Assembly: GCA_009773075.1 (NCBI GenBank) | Contig: WOUX01000027.1 | Location: 1-9,337, forward strand | Reading direction: 5' to 3' | Length of the DNA: 9,337 bases | Source: a bacterium | GTDB taxonomy: Bacteria > Desulfobacterota > UBA8473 | The notes under the pieces: model-generated | Databases searched by the model: none | Seen by the model: only the letters and a program-made list of their open reading frames with translations | Told to the model about the DNA's origin: nothing | Shown: positions 1 to 5,761 of the stretch, one piece after another | Layout of the letters: every line of letters starts with the position of its first letter | Numbering within the stretch: the stretch's first letter is position 1 | Position numbers and translations under genes: made by a program

Positions 1-1
1 A

Positions 2-394
2 CCCGATGGAGTAAAAAAGGGGGTAATTGGAGAGGTTATAAAGAGATTTGAGAATAATGGTCTGAGAGTCGTAGCCATGAAGATGTTATGGATGGATAAG
101 AAAGAGGCGGAGGGATTTTATGATGTGCATAAAGACAAGGGATTTTATGATAGCCTGACTGATTTTATGTCTTCTGGCCCAGCAGTAGTGATGGTACTGG
201 AAGGGGAAAATGCCATAGCTAAGAATCGTCAAATAATGGGTGCCACAAATCCGGCAAATGCAGAGGAAGGAACTATCAGAAAAGCGTTTGCTTCTGGTAT
301 AGAGAGGAATATCGTTCACGGTTCGGATTCCCCGGAAACCGCTACCTTCGAAATTGCCTACTTCTTCAATGCCTTAGAGATATTTGATTATTAA
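2..394 (+). CDS. ndk: Nucleoside diphosphate kinase, 5' end cut by window
   Basis: Cytoplasmic enzyme that transfers the gamma-phosphate of ATP to nucleoside diphosphates through a phosphohistidine, keeping NTP and dNTP pools balanced. The reading frame is open from base 2 and begins PDGVKKGVIGEVI, the strand and helix that follow the usual N-terminal 'ERTLAIIK' segment. Only about ten residues are therefore missing, and the ATG at 77 is internal. The family signature is complete: the ATNPANAEEGTIR loop, and NIVHGSDS with the catalytic His encoded at 317-319. The C-terminus ends normally at a TAA. Total length would be about 140 residues, typical for bacterial Ndk. rlmN follows after 41 bp on the same strand with no terminator visible between them, so the two are probably cotranscribed. 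Identification is secure. Confidence 0.96.
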   Translation, partial: PDGVKKGVIGEVIKRFENNGLRVVAMKMLWMDKKEAEGFYDVHKDKGFYDSLTDFMSSGPAVVMVLEGENAIAKNRQIMGATNPANAEEGTIRKAFASGIERNIVHGSDSPETATFEIAYFFNALEIFDY

Positions 395-435
395 GTTTTT
401 CAGGGCAAACTTAATCGACCCGTAAAAAGTCAAAA

Positions 436-1473
436 ATGCCAAATGAGATAGATATTAAAAACTTAACAACGGATGATATAGAAAGCCTACTTCTGAATTT
501 AGGTGAGGACAAATATAGAACCGCTCAAATAGTCAGATGGCTTTATCAACGTGCTGCCACTTCATTTGATGATATGACCAACCTTTCGAAAAAACTCAGG
601 GAAAAACTAAGCAAAGCATCTTATATCAGTATATTGAATTCGGTCAAAGAGGTTAATTCAAATGATGGGACTCGAAAGTATCTCTTTAAACTCGAAGATG
701 GCAACTTAATCGAGAGTGTTCTCATACCTGAAGCAGATCGCTTGACTCTATGTATTTCTACCCAGGTTGGTTGTGCCTTGGGGTGCAAGTTTTGTTTAAC
801 AGGAAAAGGAGGGTTTATAAGAAACCTCGGGGTGGCAGAGATAATTAATCAAATCTGCTGCATCAAGGACTCTTTACCAAAGAATGAAAGGGTATCTAAC
901 CTTGTATTAATGGGGATGGGTGAACCCCTGGCAAATTACAACAGCACATTGAAGGCTCTTCGTATAATTACCGATCCTAACGGACTGCAGTTCTCCTCTC
1001 GAAAGGTAACCCTATCCACTGCGGGTTTAGTGCCAGAGATAAAGAGGTTGGGGAAAGATATTCAAGTAAGCCTGGCTGTATCCCTCAATGCTACAGAAGA
1101 CACTACAAGGAATTATCTGATGCCTATTAACAGGAAATATCCGCTGGAAATGCTGTTAAAGGCTTGCCATGAATTTCCTCTTCCTCCCAGGAAAAAAATT
1201 ACTTTTGAATATATCTTGATCAAGGGAATAAACGATTCCCTGAGTGATGCAAAACGGTTGATAAAGATCCTCAAAGGTATAAAATGCAAGGTTAACCTAA
1301 TCCCTTTTAATGAATACCCTGCGTCTGAGTATAAAAGACCTCATAATGATGTAATAAACAGGTTCCAACAGGTTTTGATCGATTCTAATTACACTTCTAT
1401 CGTCAGAGCCAGCAGAGGCTTTGATATCCTTGCCGCCTGTGGACAACTTGGAAGCAGTTGGCTAAATTCTTAA
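436..1473 (+). CDS. rlmN: Dual-specificity 23S rRNA/tRNA adenine-C2 methyltransferase RlmN
   Basis: Radical-SAM enzyme that methylates C2 of A2503 in 23S rRNA and, in studied homologues, A37 of some tRNAs. It is 345 residues, the usual length. The N-terminal accessory domain (about 1-95) has the RlmN start 'IDIKNLTTDDIESLL'. The cluster motif is C113-x3-C117-x2-C120 (CALGCKFC), followed by LTGKGGF and the MGMGEP turn at about 159-164. The C-terminal SRGFDILAACGQLG carries C335, the expected methyl-carrying cysteine. These features fit RlmN; a Cfr-type resistance paralogue is less likely given the ndk neighbourhood and the RlmN-like N-terminus. The ATG at 436 matches the family start, but the bases before it (CGTAAAAAGTCAAAA) hold no convincing Shine-Dalgarno sequence, so translation may rely on A-rich leader context or on coupling with ndk. 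The 3' end overlaps the convergent flavoprotein gene by 12 bp. Confidence 0.96.
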   Translation: MPNEIDIKNLTTDDIESLLLNLGEDKYRTAQIVRWLYQRAATSFDDMTNLSKKLREKLSKASYISILNSVKEVNSNDGTRKYLFKLEDGNLIESVLIPEADRLTLCISTQVGCALGCKFCLTGKGGFIRNLGVAEIINQICCIKDSLPKNERVSNLVLMGMGEPLANYNSTLKALRIITDPNGLQFSSRKVTLSTAGLVPEIKRLGKDIQVSLAVSLNATEDTTRNYLMPINRKYPLEMLLKACHEFPLPPRKKITFEYILIKGINDSLSDAKRLIKILKGIKCKVNLIPFNEYPASEYKRPHNDVINRFQQVLIDSNYTSIVRASRGFDILAACGQLGSSWLNS

Positions 1474-2127
1474 TGCCTTTTTACCTGCCTTTATTATTTT
1501 TGCCAACTCCACTGCCCGTCCAGCAAGAGCCCTGGCTCCATTTAATCCCCATTCATCCTTTAATATGCCAAGTTTATCTTTAGGATCAAATTTTCCGGTA
1601 CCCCCAAGGCTAGACACCCCACCTGCACCAAATAATACCCCAGGGTGATGCACAGTAGCTGGTATCATTTCAAAGCCAAAGAAGAAATAGTCAATGCTAA
1701 GCAGGGAGGTCTCTACACCACCGTGCCTCATCCATGCAACTGCTAAAGCTCCCCCTACCTTGTCTTTCAGCTTACCTTCATACACCTTACCAAAGGCAAA
1801 CACCCTAAGCCTATCCAATACCTTAGCAAGGTGTCCAGAGACCCTAGCCACATATGCAGGAGTGGCTATGAGGAGTACATCGGCGTCAAGGACTTTGGGG
1901 AAAATACCCACCATATCATCTTCTATAGCGCAGAATTTTCCCACCTCTTGTTTTCTCAAACACCAGTTGCAATGTACACAGTCCTTGATATCCTTCCCTG
2001 CCAGGGTAATCGTTTCTGTCTTAACAGACTCTAAGCCCTCTATAGACTTGATCGCCTCTTTTAAGAAATGCTCTGTGTTCCCACCTTTAACAGGACTCCC
2101 ACAGATTCCCAACACGTTTATATCCAT
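1462..2127 (-). CDS. Iron-sulfur flavoprotein / NADPH-dependent FMN reductase family
   Basis: Flavodoxin-like protein of 221 residues that should bind FMN and one iron-sulfur cluster, and act as a cytoplasmic electron carrier or reductase. The N-terminus has a beta-strand and phosphate loop typical of the NADPH-dependent FMN reductase fold (LGICGSPVKGGNTEH, about 6-20). A cysteine cluster follows at C50, C53, C56 and C66. A second flavin-contact segment is ATPAYVARVSG at about 88-98, and MRHGG sits at about 133-137. The compact cysteine motif resembles archaeal/anaerobe iron-sulfur flavoproteins, but the last spacing is nine residues rather than the shorter spacing I recall for the founding members. 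A strong Shine-Dalgarno AAGGAGG (2136-2142, minus strand) lies 8 nt before the ATG and fixes the start. It is convergent with rlmN, overlapping by 12 bp. The physiological partner and substrate cannot be told from sequence; oxygen or xenobiotic reduction and electron transfer are both possible. Confidence 0.85.
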   Translation of the reverse strand: MDINVLGICGSPVKGGNTEHFLKEAIKSIEGLESVKTETITLAGKDIKDCVHCNWCLRKQEVGKFCAIEDDMVGIFPKVLDADVLLIATPAYVARVSGHLAKVLDRLRVFAFGKVYEGKLKDKVGGALAVAWMRHGGVETSLLSIDYFFFGFEMIPATVHHPGVLFGAGGVSSLGGTGKFDPKDKLGILKDEWGLNGARALAGRAVELAKIIKAGKKALRI

Positions 2128-2157
2128 CCTATTTTCCTCCTTGATTTAAATAGAAAA

Positions 2158-2175
2158 CCCTCCCGATTTGGAGGG
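2158..2175 (-). terminator. Short GC hairpin followed by T-run (minus strand)
   Basis: On the minus strand CCCTCC and GGAGGG form a 6-bp GC-rich stem around a 6-nt loop (AAATCG), followed directly by TTTT and an AT-rich tail. This is the shape of a weak intrinsic terminator. It lies 31 bp upstream of the flavoprotein ATG and points the same way. It could stop transcription entering from the relic to its right, or act as a leader attenuator of the flavoprotein gene. The stem is short and no experimental support is available. Confidence 0.35.
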
Positions 2176-2252
2176 ATTATCTTCTTAAAGGATAAACCTA
2201 TTTTCACTTTAAAGCAAGGTGAAATTAGACTAATGTCAATGGCATTTTAAAA

Positions 2253-2420
2253 TGTCTGGTTTGGCAATTCTTCTATCCAAATTCATTTGATTCAAAAAAA
2301 GATATTGTATTAAATCCTGGCAACTTTATTTTCGAATTTCATCACCTTCAAAGACATGGGGGGTTGAATTATGAAACACCTTTTGATAAACTCAAAAAAG
2401 TTACCGAATTACTGAGCTAG
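2253..2420 (+). pseudogene. C-terminal relic of an IS481/IS3-type DDE transposase
   Basis: One plus frame is open from 2229 to the TAG at 2418-2420 but has no credible start. From about 2253 it reads like the extreme C-terminus of an integrase-core (rve) transposase: FFYPNSFDS, then FIFEFHHLQRHGGLNYETP, then FDKLKKVTELLS and stop. The R-x-H-G-G-L-N-Y-x-T-P block is the hallmark of the last helix and strand of IS481/IS3-group transposases. The usual proline between R and H is absent, suggesting an in-frame loss of one codon. The D-D-E catalytic part upstream is gone, since all three frames before 2229 are interrupted and show no matching motif. It is therefore a dead fragment left by an old insertion. 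It ends 26 bp before the glpD start, so its decay products form the glpD upstream region. I see no surviving terminal inverted repeats. Confidence 0.7.
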
Positions 2421-2439
2421 TACATCTTATAAAAATCAT

Positions 2440-2444
2440 AGGAG
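2440..2444 (+). promoter_or_regulatory. Shine-Dalgarno AGGAG of glpD
   Basis: AGGAG ends 2 nt before the first ATG (2447) and 5 nt before the second, adjacent ATG (2450). The second spacing is the workable one, so ribosomes probably start at 2450 and the mature reading begins MNREE rather than MMNREE. Confidence 0.6.
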
Positions 2445-2446
2445 TA

Positions 2447-4006
2447 ATGATGAACAGAGAAGAGATGCTTGGAAAAATTGCCGATTCTGCTCAAGAGTGG
2501 GATTTTATTGTGATTGGCGGAGGCGCCACAGGTTTGGGAATTGCAGTAGAAGCTGCATCACGCGGTTTCAGGGTCGTACTTCTTGAACAAAACGATTTTG
2601 CTGCCGGAACTTCTAGTCGGAGCACCAAGCTTATTCATGGCGGGGTTCGCTATTTACAGCAGGGGAATATTTCTCTCGTTTTGGAGGCTTTAAAGGAACG
2701 CGGGATATTGAAGCGAAATGCACCGCATCTCGTTCACGATCTTCCGTTCATCGTTCCCACATACGATTGGTGGGAAGGCCCATTTTACGGTATTGGTTTA
2801 AAACTATACGATATCCTCGCTGGAAAAGAGGGGTTTGGTTCTTCGAAAATCCTTTCACAGGAGGAAACCGTAAAACGAATACCAACGGTCGAGACTTATG
2901 GGTTGCGAGGTGGAGTCATATATTATGACGGACAATTCGATGATTCCCGCCTTGCTGTCAATTTAGCACAAACCGCTTCTGAACAGGGCGGCACACTTAT
3001 TAACTACATGAAAGTGATAAAATTGCTTAAACAAAATGATCTTATATGTGGCGTCGTAGCTCATGATTTAGAGAACAACCAGGAATATGAATTGAAATCC
3101 CGTTCGGTAATTAATGCAACAGGAGTTTTTACTGATTTTATCCGCAAACTGGATGAACCCATGGCACCGCCTATCATACAGCCCAGTCAGGGCACACATA
3201 TTGTATTGGATAAGTCTTTTCTGCCTGGTGAAACGGCGATTATGGTGCCACACACGGATGATGGTAGAGTGCTTTTTGCTATCCCCTGGCACAATCGGGT
3301 AATCGTCGGTACTACTGACACACCGGTGGTAGATTTAACTTTAGAACCCTTGCCTATGAAACAAGAAATTGAATTCCTATTAAAACATGCCGCTCAATAT
3401 CTCACTAAGGACCCTAATCCGAATGATGTTCTCAGTGTTTTTGCAGGGTTGCGTCCATTGGTGAGTAGCGTTAAAAACCTTGAAACTGCAACCATTGCGC
3501 GGGAGCATGTCATATCGATTTCGCGAACAGGATTGGTAACAATTGCCGGCGGGAAATGGACTACTTACCGTAAAATGGCGGAAGAAACCATCGATCAAGC
3601 AATTGTTGTTGCTCAACTGGAATATCAACCCTCAGTTAGTAAAACTTTACAAATACACGGCTATCATAATCATGCAGATAGATTCGGAAAGCTGGAAGAC
3701 TATGGCTCGGATGCAATCGAGATTCAGAATTTGGTAAAAAAGGAACCCAGTTTAGGTGAACCGTTACACAACGATTCGATCATCTGTGCAGAAGTGGTAT
3801 GGGCGGTAAACAATGAGATGGCTCGAACTGTTGAAGATTTTTTGGCACGCCGCCGCCGTATTCTATTTTTAGATGCACGTGCCAGTCTTGAGACGGCCCC
3901 TGCTGTGGCAAAATTGATGGCTACAGAATTGAAAAAAGGAACAAAGTGGCAAAAATCACAAATCGAATCATTTCGAAAGACAGCAAATAACTACTTAATC
4001 CATTAG
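2447..4006 (+). CDS. glpD: FAD-dependent glycerol-3-phosphate dehydrogenase
   Basis: Membrane-associated flavoenzyme that oxidises sn-glycerol-3-phosphate to dihydroxyacetone phosphate and passes electrons to the quinone pool, linking glycerol and lipid-derived glycerol phosphate to glycolysis. It has 519 residues. The N-terminal Rossmann motif DFIVIGGGATGLGIAVEAASRG (about 19-40) is followed by an acidic residue at E47 for the ribose. Next come the family block SSRSTKLIHGGVRYLQQG (about 56-73), the substrate-domain segment VGTTDTP (about 287-293), FAGLRPLV (about 332-339), and the flavin-binding TIAGGKWTTYRKMAEETI (about 365-382). The C-terminal DAO_C-type helical domain includes DFLARRRRILFLDARAS. 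No membrane-spanning helix is seen, as expected for a peripheral protein. Two adjacent ATGs occur (2447 and 2450); the Shine-Dalgarno spacing favours 2450. It stands alone, with no glpF, glpK or glpR in view. Its TAG stop straddles the left boundary of the small inverted-repeat element that follows. Confidence 0.95.
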   Translation: MMNREEMLGKIADSAQEWDFIVIGGGATGLGIAVEAASRGFRVVLLEQNDFAAGTSSRSTKLIHGGVRYLQQGNISLVLEALKERGILKRNAPHLVHDLPFIVPTYDWWEGPFYGIGLKLYDILAGKEGFGSSKILSQEETVKRIPTVETYGLRGGVIYYDGQFDDSRLAVNLAQTASEQGGTLINYMKVIKLLKQNDLICGVVAHDLENNQEYELKSRSVINATGVFTDFIRKLDEPMAPPIIQPSQGTHIVLDKSFLPGETAIMVPHTDDGRVLFAIPWHNRVIVGTTDTPVVDLTLEPLPMKQEIEFLLKHAAQYLTKDPNPNDVLSVFAGLRPLVSSVKNLETATIAREHVISISRTGLVTIAGGKWTTYRKMAEETIDQAIVVAQLEYQPSVSKTLQIHGYHNHADRFGKLEDYGSDAIEIQNLVKKEPSLGEPLHNDSIICAEVVWAVNNEMARTVEDFLARRRRILFLDARASLETAPAVAKLMATELKKGTKWQKSQIESFRKTANNYLIH

Positions 4007-4165
4007 TTCATCCTGAAAAATGAAAAATTTCCTTTGGAGCGATCATGAGCAGGATTATTAAATCGTTTACAGTTGACAGTTCGCAGTTAACCGTGAACCG
4101 TGAACAGTGAACAGTTTTTAAAACCTGAAACAGAGAGCGGAAAAGGGAATTTTTCAGTGTGAACT
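4005..4165. mobile_element. MITE-like 161-bp element with 17-bp TIRs and CATT flanks
   Basis: The left end AGTTCATCCTGAAAAAT (4005-4021) and right end ATTTTTCAGTGTGAACT (4149-4165) are inverted repeats matching at 15 of 17 positions, with one 2-nt mismatch in the middle. CATT abuts both ends directly (4001-4004 and 4166-4169), as a 4-bp target duplication would. The interior has no coding capacity and contains the heptamer array (4072-4113), itself an imperfect dyad. The element is thus roughly palindromic overall, like a miniature inverted-repeat transposable element. It lies exactly between two convergent genes. The glpD stop straddles its left border, and the last residues (SSH) and stop of the long GH130 gene are encoded by its right end. 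It may equally act as a bidirectional terminator or structured RNA. No transposase is associated with it here. Confidence 0.6.
4072..4113 (+). repeat. Six tandem 7-bp units, consensus GTKAACA, forming a dyad
   Basis: Consecutive heptamers read GTTGACA, GTTCGCA, GTTAACC, GTGAACC, GTGAACA, GTGAACA and then run into GTTTTTA. The first three are GTT-type and the last three GTG-type, so the array is also an imperfect inverted repeat: 4069-4091 pairs with 4093-4115 at 17 of 23 positions. On the plus strand a T-run follows, which could give rho-independent termination for glpD. It resembles the short heptad repeats scattered in some bacterial genomes. Confidence 0.75.
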
Positions 4166-5644
4166 CATTAGTATCTTATGCATGCAGTTAATTAAATCCT
4201 TTACTCCAACGGTTGCTATGCCGGTCATGGTATCAGATATGCCATAGGGGATTACCAGCTCGCCATTATGGATGATCGCGCCGCAGGTATAAACGACATT
4301 GGGGACATACCCATCCCTATCTCCCTCATGTGGCTCAAGTAAAGGCTCTTCCAGGCGGGCGATGATCTTTGCCGGGTTTTTAAGATCGAGCAACATGGCT
4401 CCGATGCAATACTTTCGCATGGGCCCCACGCCGTGGGTGAGGACTATCCAGCCTTCATCCGTTTCCAGGGGTGAGCCGCAGTTGCCGATTTGAAAGAATT
4501 CCCAGGGATGTGTTGGCTTCTGGATAATTTCGGACTCGTGCCAGAAATAGATATTGTCTGAGAACATGATATGATTATTTTCACCGTCCTGGCGTGAGAG
4601 CATGGCATAGCGACCGTCAATTTTACGCGGAAAAAGGGCTATGCCCTTGTTTTGTACGCATTTGCCGTTGAGGGTTATAACTCTAAATTTGATAAAATCC
4701 TTTGTTTCAATAAGCTGCGGAAGAATTCTAACGCTGTTATAGGCCGTATAGGTCGCATAATAGGTAATCTCACCATTGTCATCAATAAATTGCACGAATC
4801 TGGCGTCTTCCATGCCCCTGCTTTCGTTTTTCGAAACAGGAAAGATAACCCGTTCGGATATTCGGTGATCGGGTTGGAAATTCACCTCATAATTGGAGTT
4901 GGCAAGCCAGTAAAGAACCTTAAAGGTTTCATTTTGGCGCACCTCAGAGAAAACGGTTTTTGCACGAAGCGCTTTAATTTTCTCTATTAATTCATTATAG
5001 GTGAAATCCTCGGGCAACTGGCCAAAAATATGAGCGGTTACCTCGTTGCATTCCTCCATTTCGTTGAGCTTCAACTGGAATTCATGCCGGTTGTATACCG
5101 GATTTAAATGAACATCCGGCGTTTCAACATATTTGCCGATCGGGTCGAAGTGAAACGTATTGTGTCGGTCAAGGATGCCGCTACGAAATACCATAGAGGA
5201 GACATGGCCTTCGCCGGTTGCCCGCAGGCTCATGATAAAGCGCAAGCTGCCTTTGTTCAGATGGCTTTGATCAGGGTGAGGCACGATTGAAGGGTTGAAA
5301 AGGGCAGCCGATTCAATGGAGTATTCCATGGTAAAATAGGCCCCGATGAGAGCCCTTTTGGTCTCGCTGAGCACGATATCCCGAGGAACACAATCTTTTA
5401 CCTCATTCAGGTGACACTCAAAAACGCGTCTGATGTGCTTGTGCCGCTTTGAAAAATCAAGCATTACTTTTTCAAGAAGATTTTCGGCCGTTGTATCAGG
5501 CAAGTCCACTATGCGTTGAATGATTTTAGGTATGCGCTGCATGTCCTTAGGAATATGAAGTCGGGTTATAACGCGTGAAGTGTCCCTCAGAATTTTTTTC
5601 TTTTTCCTTTTCACTTTTAGCTTTAGATACTTTTTTGCGTCCAT
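4154..5644 (-). CDS. Long GH130-family glycoside phosphorylase-like protein
   Basis: Protein of 496 residues with the five-bladed beta-propeller of GH130, a family of mostly beta-mannoside phosphorylases (beta-mannoside + phosphate to mannose-1-phosphate). The catalytic block is SRGMEDARF (about 275-283); D280 is the expected general acid. FPRKIDGRYAMLSRQDGENN (about 338-357), GNCGSPLETDEGWIVLTHGV (about 387-406) and GYVPNVVYTCGAIIHNGELVIPYG (about 445-468) follow, with Arg and His residues where phosphorylases hold phosphate. Unusual parts are a very basic N-terminus (KLKVKRKKKK, about 8-17), about 115 extra N-terminal residues before the propeller, and a helical insertion at about 190-235. 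No signal peptide is seen, so it should be cytoplasmic. AAAGGA (5654-5659) lies 9 nt before the ATG. It is the last gene of the minus-strand operon, 117 bp after the shorter GH130. Its last three residues lie in the right terminal repeat of the MITE-like element. Specificity (phosphorylase, hydrolase or transferase) cannot be read directly. Confidence 0.85.
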   Translation of the reverse strand: MDAKKYLKLKVKRKKKKILRDTSRVITRLHIPKDMQRIPKIIQRIVDLPDTTAENLLEKVMLDFSKRHKHIRRVFECHLNEVKDCVPRDIVLSETKRALIGAYFTMEYSIESAALFNPSIVPHPDQSHLNKGSLRFIMSLRATGEGHVSSMVFRSGILDRHNTFHFDPIGKYVETPDVHLNPVYNRHEFQLKLNEMEECNEVTAHIFGQLPEDFTYNELIEKIKALRAKTVFSEVRQNETFKVLYWLANSNYEVNFQPDHRISERVIFPVSKNESRGMEDARFVQFIDDNGEITYYATYTAYNSVRILPQLIETKDFIKFRVITLNGKCVQNKGIALFPRKIDGRYAMLSRQDGENNHIMFSDNIYFWHESEIIQKPTHPWEFFQIGNCGSPLETDEGWIVLTHGVGPMRKYCIGAMLLDLKNPAKIIARLEEPLLEPHEGDRDGYVPNVVYTCGAIIHNGELVIPYGISDTMTGIATVGVKDLINCMHKILMSSH

Positions 5645-5709
5645 ATCTCTGTGTCCTTTCTTAATTCCTGCATATCCTGGAAGATTATTTCGATCAGGTT
5701 ATGAAACTG

Positions 5710-5735
5710 TATTGCGGATTTCCTGATTTGCAATA
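5710..5735. repeat. Small dyad TATTGC / GCAATA between the two GH130 genes
   Basis: A perfect 6-bp inverted repeat with a 14-nt spacer sits in the 117-bp AT-rich gap (5645-5761) between the GH130 genes. It could be an operator, an mRNA-stability hairpin or chance. I see no clear promoter around it and no T-run after it, so readthrough from the upstream gene is the simpler assumption. Confidence 0.25.
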
Positions 5736-5761
5736 AGCTGGTTATGATATATAATAATAAG

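Larger units (their letters stand above)
2128..2446. other. Intergenic region between divergent flavoprotein gene and glpD
   Basis: This stretch of about 320 bp has no intact gene. It should hold the promoters of both divergent genes, but I cannot point to a convincing -35/-10 pair for either. Its recognisable contents are the small hairpin at 2158-2175, the transposase relic at about 2253-2420, and the glpD ribosome binding site at 2440-2444. The 2176-2250 part is AT-rich and featureless to me. Confidence 0.6.

Noticed and set aside
86..319. Minus-strand open frame of 77 codons opposite ndk
   Set aside because: It lies wholly inside the well-matched ndk coding frame and has no family resemblance; a shadow frame.
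1694..2149. Plus-strand open frame of 151 codons opposite the flavoprotein gene
   Set aside because: It runs antisense to a confident gene, shows Ser/Thr/Pro-rich composition typical of an antisense shadow, and has no ribosome binding site that I can see.
2068..2250. Plus-strand 60-codon frame ending in the flavoprotein-glpD gap
   Set aside because: Half of it is antisense to the flavoprotein and the rest resembles nothing known. It is also out of frame with the transposase relic.
4072..4113. CRISPR array
   Set aside because: The units are only 7 bp with no spacers between them, so this is a tandem microsatellite-like repeat.
4652..4990. Plus-strand 112-codon frame opposite the long GH130 gene
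   Set aside because: Antisense to the conserved GH130 propeller region, with no motif or start signal.
5645..5761. Possible internal promoter for the long GH130 gene in the 117-bp gap
   Set aside because: AT-rich TATTAT/TATAT strings occur on the minus strand, but no -35 element at suitable spacing could be found; readthrough from the upstream gene is sufficient.
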